Below, one piece after another: positions 25,467 to 33,719 of a stretch of 64,000 bases of DNA; positions within the stretch are counted from its first letter, which is position 1; the number at the start of each line of letters is the position of its first letter. The notes beneath the pieces are model-generated. The model searched no databases and had not been told where the DNA came from. It saw only the letters and a list, made by a program, of their open reading frames with translations. The DNA comes from Lactobacillus agrestimuris (GTDB lineage: Bacteria; Bacillota; Bacilli; Lactobacillales; Lactobacillaceae), in NCBI RefSeq assembly GCF_943193025.1, contig NZ_CALPCQ010000005.1, positions 1 through 64,000 of the forward strand. The letters are read 5' to 3'. The position numbers and the translations under genes were made by a program.

Positions 25467-25868
25467 ATGACACAAAAAGTTACGATAAATATTAAGCCCG
25501 AAGCTGCCCAAGCAATAAAAAATAAAATGAAGAGCGATGATCAAGTAGTTCTTTTAGCCTTGAATGATGGCTCAAATAAATATTCTAAATTGGGTGGTAC
25601 TTGTACAATTGGTGCTAACTTCCAATTTGTGATTTTGGATAAAAAAGATCCAGAATACAATATAAAAATTGATAATAATGCAGATCTTGACTTATATACT
25701 GCTGAACCAGAGATGGGATTCTTAAGTGAAAACCTGGTAGTAAATTCTAGAAATGCTACTTTAAGTTTGTCTGATGATAGTGGTGTGATCGATGGTGGTG
25801 TTACAATCAGTGATTGGGAACCATCAGATGTAACTAAAAAAGACATGCTTGAAGGTAAGACTTGCTAA
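25467..25868 (+). CDS. HesB/IscA-like iron-sulfur biosynthesis domain protein
   Basis: This 133-aa soluble protein resembles the lactobacillar branch of the HesB/IscA-like fold, with ITINIKPEAAQAI at the start, a GGTCTIGANFQ block (Cys near 48) and a C-terminal Cys in GKTC. It lacks the full C-x-C pair of true A-type carriers, so an actual Fe-S carrier function is uncertain. AAGGAG with an 8-base spacer sets the ATG at 25467; a GTG at 25458 is upstream. It stands alone with its own terminator. In the 174 bases before it I see only a TATAAT at 25430-25435. Confidence 0.75.
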   Translation: MTQKVTINIKPEAAQAIKNKMKSDDQVVLLALNDGSNKYSKLGGTCTIGANFQFVILDKKDPEYNIKIDNNADLDLYTAEPEMGFLSENLVVNSRNATLSLSDDSGVIDGGVTISDWEPSDVTKKDMLEGKTC

Positions 25869-25889
25869 TTAAGTTTTGAAAATAGATAG

Positions 25890-25922
25890 AATCGATAATC
25901 TGAGAAGGTTATCGATTTTTTA
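25890..25922 (+). terminator. Terminator after the HesB-like gene
   Basis: AATCGATAA pairs with TTATCGATT across a 10-base loop and runs into TTTT. Confidence 0.85.
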
Positions 25923-25952
25923 TTTCCTGGGAAATAAATCAAAATAAAGATT

Positions 25953-25984
25953 AACTTGATCAAGTTTGATTCATATGTTAAACT
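25953..25984 (+). promoter_or_regulatory. Promoter overlapped by a 14-bp perfect palindrome
   Basis: TTGATC at 25956-25961, a 17-base spacer and TAAACT at 25979-25984 form a promoter 39 bases before the 46-aa gene. AACTTGATCAAGTT at 25953-25966 is a perfect palindrome across the -35 and looks like an operator. Confidence 0.6.
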
Positions 25985-26023
25985 AAACTAGATTTTCGAA
26001 AATCTGAAAGGAAGTATAGTACT

Positions 26024-26164
26024 ATGCGTAAAGGTGAAAACTACAACACTGGTTGTGAACCAAACCAAAGACCTAAGAACAAGAGAAATGCTAAGAAGCG
26101 TGTTGCTCACGTAGCAAACGTTGTTGCTTTCCTTAACAAGGCCGCAGAAGACGAAAACAAGTAG
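26024..26164 (+). CDS. Small basic protein (46 aa), unknown
   Basis: The ORF starts MRKGENYNTGCEPNQRPKN, is rich in Lys, Arg and Asn in its first half and ends with a short helix (HVANVVAFLNKAAEDENK). AAGGAAG lies 9 bases before the ATG, a full promoter precedes it and a terminator follows. Codon use is strongly biased to preferred codons (AAG, GCT, GTT, AAC), which suggests high expression. I do not recognise a family. The charge suggests nucleic-acid or ribosome binding, which is only a guess. Confidence 0.75.
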   Translation: MRKGENYNTGCEPNQRPKNKRNAKKRVAHVANVVAFLNKAAEDENK

Positions 26165-26187
26165 TCTTATAATATAAATGAAGATAG

Positions 26188-26216
26188 GAGTCTAAGAGTT
26201 TTTCTTAGGCTCTTTT
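26188..26216 (+). terminator. Terminator after the 46-aa gene
   Basis: GAG-CTAAGA pairs with TCTTAG-CTC with one mismatch, followed by TTTTT. Confidence 0.8.
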
Positions 26217-26315
26217 TCATAATAAAAGTTAAAGTTTTAACTATATGACGAATAAAGTTTGGCGTAAGAGCCTTTTTAGCTTATAATTTAGAAAAAAGCG
26301 AGAGGAAGATGAGCA

Positions 26316-26462
26316 ATGGGATTATCCTTTAACAATCCAAATAATTTAAATAAGATGCTTGATAAGTTTGCAACAGTTCCAGATCCAAAGAAGACTCCTA
26401 AGAAGCCTAAGTCAAATGATATTGAGTTAGAATCGAAGGATAAAAAAGACAAAAAGAAGTAG
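26316..26462 (+). CDS. Small protein (48 aa), similar to SPJ_0845-type family
   Basis: The ORF opens MGLSFNNPNNLNKMLDKFA and ends in a Lys/Asp-rich tail (KDKKDKKK). AGAGGAAG is correctly spaced from the ATG at 26316. An ATG 10 bases upstream is in another frame and stops quickly. The MGL...LdkMLdkFA opening recalls a small family found in lactobacilli and streptococci under the name SPJ_0845; I am recalling this, not searching. Function is unknown. It has its own terminator and stands between two other single-gene units. Confidence 0.7.
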   Translation: MGLSFNNPNNLNKMLDKFATVPDPKKTPKKPKSNDIELESKDKKDKKK

Positions 26463-26471
26463 CATCTTAAA

Positions 26472-26496
26472 GAAACTGCCAATTGGCAGTTTTTTC
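26472..26496 (+). terminator. Terminator after the 48-aa gene
   Basis: AAACTGCC pairs with GGCAGTTT around AATT and runs into TTTTCTTTT. Confidence 0.9.
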
Positions 26497-26563
26497 TTTT
26501 TGCAATAGTTCTAGAATTTTGGTAACATAGTAAAAATTTTTAAACTTAAGAGGAGGATTAATA

Positions 26564-27205
26564 ATGGGATTAAATGCTTATATTCAAGGTTTTAATAGTT
26601 TAGAGTCAATCGATCGTGCACCTGGGTACTTTAAGTATCACCATCACTCAGTTGCTGACCACTGCTTCAGAACTGCTGAACTCGCTCAAATGATGGGAGA
26701 CATTGAAGAAGTTAAGGGTGGAAATGAAGTTAACTGGAAGGCTCTTTATGAAAAGAGCTTGAATCACGATTATACCGAGCGTTTCATTGGCGATATTAAG
26801 ACTCCAGTTAAGTATGCTACACCACAACTTCGTAAGATGATTGGTGATGTTGAAGAAACAATGACCAATAAGTTTATTAAAGATGAGATCCCAGAAGAAT
26901 TCCAAGAGATTTATAGTAAGCGTCTTTCTGAAGCTAAGGATGATACTTTGGAAGGAAAGATTCTTTCAATTTGTGATAAGCTCGATTTACTCTATGAAGC
27001 ATATGGTGAAATTGAATTAGGAAATCCTAACCCAGTTTATATGCAAATGTTTAAAGAAAGTCTCGAAACGATTAAAAAGTTTGATGATATGGTTTGTGTG
27101 CAATACTTTATCAAACATATTTTGCCTGACTTATTTAAGGGCGACTTTGCTGGAAAAGATAAGATGCAAAGAATCGCTTTTAGTATTTTATTAATGGGAG
27201 AATAA
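26564..27205 (+). CDS. HD-domain phosphohydrolase (YfbR-like)
   Basis: This 213-aa protein has the HD-domain metal ligands: HHHSVADHCFRTAEL near residues 27-40 (first His), NHDYTER near 68 (His-Asp pair) and a later Asp in ICDKLDLLYEAYG. The arrangement resembles YfbR-type 5'-deoxynucleotidases and related HD hydrolases. AGAGGAGG lies before the ATG. It is followed after 2 bases by an HNH protein and shares its transcript, so the two may act together on nucleotides or nucleic acid. Exact substrate is not readable. Confidence 0.85.
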   Translation: MGLNAYIQGFNSLESIDRAPGYFKYHHHSVADHCFRTAELAQMMGDIEEVKGGNEVNWKALYEKSLNHDYTERFIGDIKTPVKYATPQLRKMIGDVEETMTNKFIKDEIPEEFQEIYSKRLSEAKDDTLEGKILSICDKLDLLYEAYGEIELGNPNPVYMQMFKESLETIKKFDDMVCVQYFIKHILPDLFKGDFAGKDKMQRIAFSILLMGE

Positions 27206-27207
27206 TA

Positions 27208-28128
27208 GTGAAATTTCAGTGTAGTTCTTGTGCTCTGCGAATGGATTCATTTCATTTCAAGCAAGAAGGACTAATCAATCCTAAACTCACAAGTATTTGC
27301 GATATTTGCCTTCAGCGTGGACTTAATGCAGAAGATTATGCCAACAATGTCGTTGAAGTTTTTGCAAAAACACTTCTTTATACTTTTGTTGGAAAAACTG
27401 ATGTAGAAGGTGAAGAATGTAATTTTATAGTAAATAATCAAAAATTACGCAAACGTTATGAATCATTCCTACAAGATTATGATGGTAATGAACTAGCTAC
27501 AGCACAAATTCCACGGCATGATTTTAATCAAGCGATCATTCGAAGTGAAGATGGTGAAATTGATTTTGTCCCTGATCAGAGTCGAGAATTCAAATATAAT
27601 TTGGAACAAATGGGGATGCAGGTTAACTTTGATTTAAATGAAGTTGACTATATCGATCGTGAAAGAATCAGAGCAAAGTATCATTATCGCTGTCAATATT
27701 GCGGCAGACGCGGAACTAGTGTTGATCACAAAGATCCTGTTTCCATTTCGCATAATAATGACTTAGATAACTTAATTTTATCTTGTGCAGAATGTAATCG
27801 AATTAAGTCTAATATGCCATTTGACCTATTTGAAAAATTGAATAATCAAATTTCAGCTATTAATAAAAAATTGGTTAAATACGAAAACTCATTAGGTACA
27901 CTTAGAGAAGAGTTTGAAAAAAGACGTCGTGAAATTGCTGCAAAAATGCATTTGAAAGGCGTTGTAAATGATCCAGAGTTAAATACCCTTAGAAGCCAAA
28001 ATAAAAAGTTACAAGATGGAATAGATAGCTTGCAGAGCGATTATGATGCTTTAAGAAAGATGCGCGAAACACACTTTTCTAATGGTTGGAAAATAGCTTG
28101 TGAAAATCGCAAAACAGATATTGTGTAA
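27208..28128 (+). CDS. HNH endonuclease with zinc-finger start and coiled-coil end
   Basis: The 306-aa protein starts at GTG with GGGAG upstream. The first 35 residues carry two C-x2-C pairs (CSSC, CDIC), a likely zinc finger. An HNH nuclease domain lies at about 155-205: CQYCGRRG, then VDHKDPVS, then LILSCAECNRIKS. The last 100 residues are a charged coiled coil. HNH domains cut DNA nonspecifically or in repair, restriction and homing contexts. Tight coupling with the HD hydrolase upstream (2-bp gap) hints at a nucleic-acid processing or defence pair, which is inference. Confidence 0.85.
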   Translation: MKFQCSSCALRMDSFHFKQEGLINPKLTSICDICLQRGLNAEDYANNVVEVFAKTLLYTFVGKTDVEGEECNFIVNNQKLRKRYESFLQDYDGNELATAQIPRHDFNQAIIRSEDGEIDFVPDQSREFKYNLEQMGMQVNFDLNEVDYIDRERIRAKYHYRCQYCGRRGTSVDHKDPVSISHNNDLDNLILSCAECNRIKSNMPFDLFEKLNNQISAINKKLVKYENSLGTLREEFEKRRREIAAKMHLKGVVNDPELNTLRSQNKKLQDGIDSLQSDYDALRKMRETHFSNGWKIACENRKTDIV

Positions 28129-28130
28129 AG

Positions 28131-28162
28131 AAAAATGGACCTCATATGAGGTCCATTTTTTT
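28131..28162. terminator. Bidirectional terminator
   Basis: AAAAATGGACCTCAT and ATGAGGTCCATTTTT form a perfect stem with T runs on both sides, between the HNH gene and the convergent DUF805 gene. Confidence 0.92.
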
Positions 28163-28163
28163 A

Positions 28164-29123
28164 TTAAATTCGATCATTTTCATCAAATAAATACTTGTTC
28201 CACTTAACTGGCTTTTCAACGGTTGGATGGAATAATAAAAAGTCAATTAAAAGATCCCCAACATATGGTACAAATCCAATACAGAACCACCAACCATTAA
28301 GACCTGCATCATGAAGTCTACGGACAGTATGCCCAATTTGGGCGATAATTGCCCAGACTACAAAAATTGCAATAACAATTGCCATGAAAGTGAGGAAGAT
28401 AATATATTCTTTAGGTATTCTTTCAGCTTTAGATGTAACTGGAACGAAAGATACCATAATCACCATAAAAAAGAGGATAAAAATACCTAGACTATAAATT
28501 AAGCGGCTGACAAAGGTTCCTACCCAAAATGAGGTTCTAGTTGAACGTGCATTCCACTTAAAGCAGTCAAAGAAGTGTTCCTTCATAATTTGAATAACGC
28601 TTGGAACAGGGATGTCAGACTTGTCCATTTCGGATTTGTAAGTCTGAGTGTAATAATCATTGCTACTTTTTCCATTTTCATTTAAGTAAAGGTAATTACC
28701 CCATTTTACTGGTCTTTGTAAAGATGGTTGAAGTGTTAGGTAAAGAATAAAATAACTACCTACAGGAATTAAGCTTACCCAATACCAGTATCCGCTGTAG
28801 TTAACATCGTGAAGACGTCTGACAGTTTGACCAAGCTCAGCCAAAAACAACCAAACATAAATTACTGCAGCGATTATGCTGTCAATCCATTTGAGTCCCG
28901 GGTTAATGTTATTTGAAAATGCATAAATTACTAAACCGATGGCAAGTAAAGTGATAATAGTATTAATTAAAGCGCTAATCCAAAATGACTTACGGGTAGT
29001 TCTTGCATTCCAAGTAAAGGGATGAAGGTAGGCTTCGTTCAAAATTTCACTGAAACTTTCTTCAGGCGGTTTTGCTTGATTTTCATCATATGGTTTGAAA
29101 AAATAATAATCTCGACTTTCCAT
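28164..29123 (-). CDS. Tandem-duplicated DUF805 membrane protein
   Basis: The 319-aa protein contains two DUF805-like units. Each begins F-x-W-N-A-R-[ST]-T-R-x-S-F-W, continues with two or more spans, and has GxTVRRLHD followed by an aromatic G-[YW]-W segment and ends P-V-K-W-[GN]. Unit 1 covers about residues 30-150, unit 2 about 185-315. DUF805 proteins are usually single-unit of about 120 aa, so this is an internal duplication or fusion. Function is unknown. It has its own ribosome site AGGAGG. Confidence 0.88.
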   Translation of the reverse strand: MESRDYYFFKPYDENQAKPPEESFSEILNEAYLHPFTWNARTTRKSFWISALINTIITLLAIGLVIYAFSNNINPGLKWIDSIIAAVIYVWLFLAELGQTVRRLHDVNYSGYWYWVSLIPVGSYFILYLTLQPSLQRPVKWGNYLYLNENGKSSNDYYTQTYKSEMDKSDIPVPSVIQIMKEHFFDCFKWNARSTRTSFWVGTFVSRLIYSLGIFILFFMVIMVSFVPVTSKAERIPKEYIIFLTFMAIVIAIFVVWAIIAQIGHTVRRLHDAGLNGWWFCIGFVPYVGDLLIDFLLFHPTVEKPVKWNKYLFDENDRI

Positions 29124-29161
29124 AAAGTCCTCCTAAGTAAAATATTTTTTATTATTGTATC

Positions 29162-29193
29162 AAAAAAGTGAAAGTAGGTAACTTCCACTTTTT
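29162..29193 (-). terminator. Terminator of the lysine-transporter operon
   Basis: On the minus strand AAAAGTGGAAG pairs with CTTTCACTTTT (one G-U) and ends in TT. It lies 12 bases after the ATPase stop. Confidence 0.7.
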
Positions 29194-29204
29194 GAATTAT
29201 TAAC

Positions 29205-29960
29205 TTAAAAATCCATCTTTCTGAAGTTATGCAAGAACCTTTGAGTAACTTCATGTTTTGGATGATCAAAGATTTGATCAGGATGGCCTTGTTCAGTAAT
29301 GACACCACCACTGATAAATAAGACATTATCTGAAATTTGCTTAGCAAAGCCCATTTCGTGAGTAACAATAACCATAGTTAAACCAGTAGTAGCAAGTTTT
29401 TGCATTACATCAAGTACTTCACCAACCATTTCTGGATCAAGGGCACTAGTTGGTTCGTCGAAGAGAAGAACTTCTGGATCCATACTAATCGCACGAGCAA
29501 TTGCAACACGTTGTTGTTGACCACCAGATAATTGACTAGGTTTGGCGTTGATGAATGGATCCATACCAACCTTTTTCAAGTTTTCCATAGCAATTTTTCT
29601 GGCTTCTTCTTTAGAACGCTTAAGCACTAGTTGTTGGCCGATCATGCAGTTTTGCAAAACATTTTTGTTTTCGAATAGGTCAAATTGCTGGAACACCATG
29701 CCAACTTTAGCACGGAAGGCGTTACGATCGTAACCTGGAGTTAAAATATTTTCACCATGGAAATCAATTTCACCACCAGTTGGTTCCTCTAATAGATTAA
29801 TGCAGCGCAAAGTAGTTGATTTACCACCACCAGATGGACCGATGATTGTTACGATTTCACCCTTATTAATATCAACAGTGATATCTTTTAAAACTTGGTG
29901 ATCACCGTAAGCTTTTTGCATATGCTTTAAGCTGATAATTGTTTCATTTGTTTCCGTCAT
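29205..29960 (-). CDS. Amino-acid ABC transporter ATPase (lysine system)
   Basis: This 251-aa GlnQ/ArtP-type ATPase has Walker [10 protein letters not shown] near residue 40, Q-loop VFQQFDLF, signature [14 protein letters not shown], Walker [15 protein letters not shown] and the H-loop VTHEMGFA. It powers the polar amino-acid importer whose fused binding-protein/permease gene lies directly upstream with a one-base overlap. Because the operon starts with a lysine riboswitch, the cargo is most likely lysine and not glutamine. Confidence 0.92.
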   Translation of the reverse strand: MTETNETIISLKHMQKAYGDHQVLKDITVDINKGEIVTIIGPSGGGKSTTLRCINLLEEPTGGEIDFHGENILTPGYDRNAFRAKVGMVFQQFDLFENKNVLQNCMIGQQLVLKRSKEEARKIAMENLKKVGMDPFINAKPSQLSGGQQQRVAIARAISMDPEVLLFDEPTSALDPEMVGEVLDVMQKLATTGLTMVIVTHEMGFAKQISDNVLFISGGVITEQGHPDQIFDHPKHEVTQRFLHNFRKMDF

Positions 29961-31564
29961 TAGTTATTAGCCTCCGTATCTTTGGGAGTACCAACTTGAA
30001 TTTGGTTGGCCATTAAATTGTAATTCTTATTACCATCGAGTTTTCTTTCGATAAGGTTGAAGATTCGAGTAATTGTAAAGGTTAAAATCAAGTAGATTAC
30101 AGAAATTGAAAGGTAAGTTGGGAAGAACTCAAATGTTTGACTCGCAATAGTTGTACCAACAAAGAATAATTCTGATACTGAAATAATACTTAATACTGAA
30201 GTATCCTTGATGTTAACAATAAATTCGTTAGTGATTGATGGCAAAGAGTTTCTTACAGCTTGAGGTAAGATAATATGCCACATTCTTTGGTTGTGACTCA
30301 TACCAAGAGCACTAGCTGCTTCAAATTGACCTTCTGGGGTAGAAATAATACCACCACGGATAACTTCTGAAAGGTAAGCACCGGTGTTAATTGAAACAAT
30401 GATTAAAGCTGCAAGAGTACGATTGATGTTAAGATGCCAGAATTGAGCAATACCATAGTAAATAACTGCAGCTTGAACCATCATAGGAGTACCACGGAAA
30501 ATTTCAACATAAACAGAAAGGAGCCACTTAAGTACGTTAAGTCCCCAGCGTCTGCCGTAAGTAGTAGGAGTTGGAATAGTACGAACAATACCAACTAAAA
30601 GTCCAATGAAGAAACCAACAATAGTACCAACTAAAGCAAGAAGAAGTGTCATGCCAACACCGCTCAAGATCATACCGCCGTATTGTTTCCAAGTAGAAAC
30701 GAGCCAGTTTTCTTTCTTCTTACTTTGAGCATCTTGTTGTTCACGAATAGCTTGTGACATTAATTCGTCACGCTTCTTATCAGAAATAGTATCAAGAGCA
30801 GCGTTAACTTCGTTTAAAAGTTTAGTGTTGCCCTTCTTAACACCAATACTGGTAATTGATTCATCGTGGTCAACCTTGAAGCCAGCCATCTTGTTTAAGT
30901 TAACAGCTACAATATTAGGGTTAACATTGTGGTAACTTTGGAATTCAATATCTTCGGCTACATAACCATCGATAGTACCTGATGAAAGACTTTGACGCAT
31001 TGATGAGAAATCACGCATCGCAGGTTCACGCTTAGCACCCTTTAATTGTTTAATTAAGTTGTAGTGGAAAGTACCTTGTTGAGCAGTAAGTTTAGCACCC
31101 TTGAAATCATTCAAGCTCTTAGCCTTAGCATATTTACTATCTTTTTGAGTGATAACAACAAAAGTGCCTTTTCTATAAGGCTTAGTGAAGTTGATAGCCT
31201 TACGTCTTTCGGCTGTTGGACTCATACCAGCAATAATTAAGTCAATCTTACCTGAAGTTAAAGCTGGAAGAAGACCATCCCATTCAATCTTTTCAACGAC
31301 CACTCGCTTGTGCAATTTCTTTGCAATTAATTTTGCAATTTGCACATCGTAACCATTGGCATATGTCTTGGAGCCATCAATTGGAACAGCACCATTTTCG
31401 TTATTTGTTTGAGTCCAATTGTATGGCGGATAGTTAGCTTCCATACCGACCTTAAGGACGCCTTCACTAGCTGCTTGCGCTGTGTGACTAGTAGAATTCA
31501 GTCCAATAAATAAACCTAAGATCAGAGCTAAGGAAGCAATGATCGCATGAATTTTTGACTTCAA
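29960..31564 (-). CDS. Fused lysine-binding protein/permease, ABC importer
   Basis: The 534-aa protein joins three parts: a signal peptide (residues 1-33, ending SHTAQA|A), a periplasmic-binding-protein domain of family 3 (about 35-275, [17 protein letters not shown]) and a permease domain with five or so spans (about 300-510) carrying the EAA-like loop [20 protein letters not shown]. The ORF extends to 31603, but GGAGG with an 8-base spacer points to the TTG at 31564, which gives the signal peptide start [14 protein letters not shown]. The lysine riboswitch upstream sets the likely substrate. Confidence 0.92.
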   Translation of the reverse strand: MKSKIHAIIASLALILGLFIGLNSTSHTAQAASEGVLKVGMEANYPPYNWTQTNNENGAVPIDGSKTYANGYDVQIAKLIAKKLHKRVVVEKIEWDGLLPALTSGKIDLIIAGMSPTAERRKAINFTKPYRKGTFVVITQKDSKYAKAKSLNDFKGAKLTAQQGTFHYNLIKQLKGAKREPAMRDFSSMRQSLSSGTIDGYVAEDIEFQSYHNVNPNIVAVNLNKMAGFKVDHDESITSIGVKKGNTKLLNEVNAALDTISDKKRDELMSQAIREQQDAQSKKKENWLVSTWKQYGGMILSGVGMTLLLALVGTIVGFFIGLLVGIVRTIPTPTTYGRRWGLNVLKWLLSVYVEIFRGTPMMVQAAVIYYGIAQFWHLNINRTLAALIIVSINTGAYLSEVIRGGIISTPEGQFEAASALGMSHNQRMWHIILPQAVRNSLPSITNEFIVNIKDTSVLSIISVSELFFVGTTIASQTFEFFPTYLSISVIYLILTFTITRIFNLIERKLDGNKNYNLMANQIQVGTPKDTEANN

Positions 31565-31614
31565 TGAAAAAACCTCCAAATTTTTCACATTAAGCCAATA
31601 CAATAAAAGCGTAA

Positions 31615-31646
31615 ATAAAAAACCTCACTTGAAAACGCAAGTGAGG
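31615..31646 (-). terminator. Lysine-riboswitch terminator
   Basis: On the minus strand CCTCACTTG and CAAGTGAGG pair around CGTTTT and are followed by TTTTTT. It lies 51 bases before the TTG start and is the switch of the lysine riboswitch. Confidence 0.9.
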
Positions 31647-31671
31647 TGTTAAATCATCAGTAGTTAAACCA

Positions 31672-31840
31672 AATCTTATAGCGCTCCCTGGGGACTACCA
31701 GGACAGTCTACAGAATATGCTTCTGCAGCCCAACAAGATTAATGCACGAAAATAATCTCATTTCGGCGAAAACCCTCAAGTCAATCTTCATCGCATTCGT
31801 GTGCTCGAATTAACTTAGTGATTTCCGCAACCTCTATTGC
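31672..31840 (-). ncRNA. Lysine riboswitch (L box)
   Basis: Read on the minus strand the 169-base element has the L-box landmarks in order: ATAGAGGTTGC at the 5' side, GATGAAG, TTTTCGCCGAAAT, TTGGGCTG, GACTGTC, and the 3' core GGGAGCGCTAT. It is followed after about 25 bases by an intrinsic terminator and then the binding-protein/permease gene. High lysine should favour termination. Confidence 0.9.
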
Positions 31841-31891
31841 ATTGGGATATTTATTAATTTAGAAAAATATTAAAGCATTTATAAAATCTTG

Positions 31892-32524
31892 TCAAGCCCA
31901 GCCATGATTTTTATCATAGTCTCTTTTCTTCATATCAGACACATATGGATTGCCTTGAGGGAAAAAGCGAAGAGGAGCCTGGGCCCATTTTGATTCGGAT
32001 TGATTAATTCCAACTCTAGGAGCTGCAATTATTTCCCGGGCAATTTTCTTATGTTGATCATTTAAATCAATAGCAAATGGTGTATCATTCATATCATGTA
32101 GATCCCATTTTCTGCTTGTAATACCGAAGGCTTGCATTAATTTTCCAGGACCGTTAGTTAATAAAACTCCGGTTTTTCCATGTCGATTAGTTTCCATTTG
32201 TTTGATTCCTGATACTGGCTCAATTGCTCTAATCAGCACTCCTTGGGGCTCTCCGGCTTCTTGACAGGCAACGTCGAAGAAGAAATATTGTCTTTGCGAA
32301 TAAATGTAAAGGCATCCTCCAGGACAATATAAGCCCTCATTTGCTGGACTTCGTCTGCCGCCATAAGAATGAGCTGCCCGATCTTTAATACCCATATATG
32401 CCTCTGCTTCAACGATATAACCGCCCAGCTTTTCACCATTATTTTCAAAAGTAAGCATTCGGCCAATCAGATCTTTAGCAATTTTATCAGTACTCTGAGA
32501 AGTAAAATAAGATAAATAGTTCAT
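31892..32524 (-). CDS. DNA-3-methyladenine glycosylase (AAG/MPG type)
   Basis: This 210-aa protein is a member of the AAG/MPG family that removes alkylated purines in base-excision repair. It shows the family blocks GGYIVEAEAYMG (with the catalytic Glu), DRAAHSYGGRRSPANEGLY, GCLYIYSQRQY and GVLIRAIEP, and ends near PLRFFPQGNPYVS. Length fits the family. It is monocistronic, between the lysine riboswitch (53 bp away) and a divergent DUF488 gene. Confidence 0.93.
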   Translation of the reverse strand: MNYLSYFTSQSTDKIAKDLIGRMLTFENNGEKLGGYIVEAEAYMGIKDRAAHSYGGRRSPANEGLYCPGGCLYIYSQRQYFFFDVACQEAGEPQGVLIRAIEPVSGIKQMETNRHGKTGVLLTNGPGKLMQAFGITSRKWDLHDMNDTPFAIDLNDQHKKIAREIIAAPRVGINQSESKWAQAPLRFFPQGNPYVSDMKKRDYDKNHGWA

Positions 32525-32583
32525 AATATAATATATATGCCTTTCTGGATTACAATTAATTAATAGTAAAGGAAGTAAATAAG

Positions 32584-32943
32584 ATGTCAGAAATTAAATT
32601 AGTTAGAATTTATGATCATGAACAACCAGCTGGATATAGAATCTTGGTTGATCGGATGTGGCCACGTGGAATGAGTAAAATTAAGGCTGCTTTAGATGAA
32701 TGGGATAAAGAAATCGCCCCAAGCAATGAGCTTCGAAAATGGTTCAACCATGAAGATGAAAAGTTCCCAGAGTTTAAGAAAAAATATGAGCAAGAACTCA
32801 ATCAAAATGATTTTACACCTGTTTTTGTTAAAACCGTCAAAGAAAAATTACAGAAGGGCAACATTCTATTTTTATATGGTGCAAAAAATAAAGAGCACAA
32901 CCAAGCGGTCGTGCTCAAAGAATATCTTGAAAATAAATTTTAA
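32584..32943 (+). CDS. DUF488 family protein (YeaO-like)
   Basis: This 119-aa cytosolic protein has the DUF488 pattern, with RILVDRMWPRGMSK near residue 22, WDKEIAPSNELRKWFNH in the middle and LFLYGAKNKEHNQAVVLKEYL at the end. The biochemical function is not established. AAAGGAAG precedes the ATG. Its TAA overlaps the stop of the convergent terC-like gene, both sharing TTAA, and no T-rich terminator separates the two. Confidence 0.88.
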   Translation: MSEIKLVRIYDHEQPAGYRILVDRMWPRGMSKIKAALDEWDKEIAPSNELRKWFNHEDEKFPEFKKKYEQELNQNDFTPVFVKTVKEKLQKGNILFLYGAKNKEHNQAVVLKEYLENKF

Positions 32944-33719
32944 TCTCTTTGACGTTTAATACGCCAGTAGTGGAAGAGAATAGTTAAACCTAAAATCCCA
33001 AAAACAATAATTGCAAATAAGGTATTAGGCATTTCATAATGAAGTGGTGGGAGAGCCAAAAGTAACTTTACAGCAATGATTCCAATTAAAACATAGGCCA
33101 TTGGTTCAAGTTCAGGAATAATATTCATTAGCCTAATAATGATTTCTGCAACTCCTCTCATACAGAGGATACCGATCATTCCACCAATCAGAACAACAAC
33201 AGGATTATCTGAAACGGCCAAAGCAGCTAAAACTGAGTCAATTGAAAAGACGATATCCATTGATTCAATTGAAACAACTGTCCGCCAGAAGGGAGAAAGG
33301 ATGTGCTTTCTCTCTTTTTTATTTTTCTGGTGTGAAGCTTTTTTAGCTTCTTTTTCTTTTTCGTGTTCTGCAGCCTTCTTGGGATGACGAACATCGTAGA
33401 AGAATTTAAAACATAAATAAAAAAGATAGATACTGCCAGCTAACTTAATTTCCCAAAAGTTGATTAAGTAAGTACCTATCCCGATAATGATGAATCTAAA
33501 AAGATATGCGCCCCAAAGTCCATAAAGTAATGACTTTTCTTGATCTTTTTTATCTGGCAAAGCTTGAGTTTGTGCAGCTAGTACTACAGCATTATCAACT
33601 GATAAGAGACATTCCATGATAATTAAAGTTAAGATAATCATCCAATCTTTGCCACTAGTTAAGACTGTCTGCCAATTTTGTAAATCAAAAAAGGGAGCAT
33701 ACATTTTAAGAATTGCCAT
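32940..33719 (-). CDS. TerC/YkoY-family membrane protein
   Basis: The 259-aa protein has about seven spans and the TerC pattern: ECLLSVDNAVVLAAQ near residue 37 and a repeat-like IESMDIVFSIDSVLAALAVS near 150, with acidic residues in membrane helices that fit metal binding. A Lys/Glu-rich loop (about 110-140) separates the halves. Relatives export or load manganese onto exoenzymes (YkoY, MeeF/MeeY). It overlaps the upstream ogt by 14 bases, so they are co-transcribed. Confidence 0.88.
   Translation of the reverse strand: MAILKMYAPFFDLQNWQTVLTSGKDWMIILTLIIMECLLSVDNAVVLAAQTQALPDKKDQEKSLLYGLWGAYLFRFIIIGIGTYLINFWEIKLAGSIYLFYLCFKFFYDVRHPKKAAEHEKEKEAKKASHQKNKKERKHILSPFWRTVVSIESMDIVFSIDSVLAALAVSDNPVVVLIGGMIGILCMRGVAEIIIRLMNIIPELEPMAYVLIGIIAVKLLLALPPLHYEMPNTLFAIIVFGILGLTILFHYWRIKRQRD

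Noticed and set aside
29205-31564. Glutamine transporter (GlnQ/GlnP) identity
   Set aside because: The lysine riboswitch directly upstream is better evidence for lysine than family resemblance is for glutamine.
32891-32915. Hairpin GAGCAC...GTGCTC near the end of the DUF488 gene as terminator
   Set aside because: It lies in coding sequence and is not followed by a T run.
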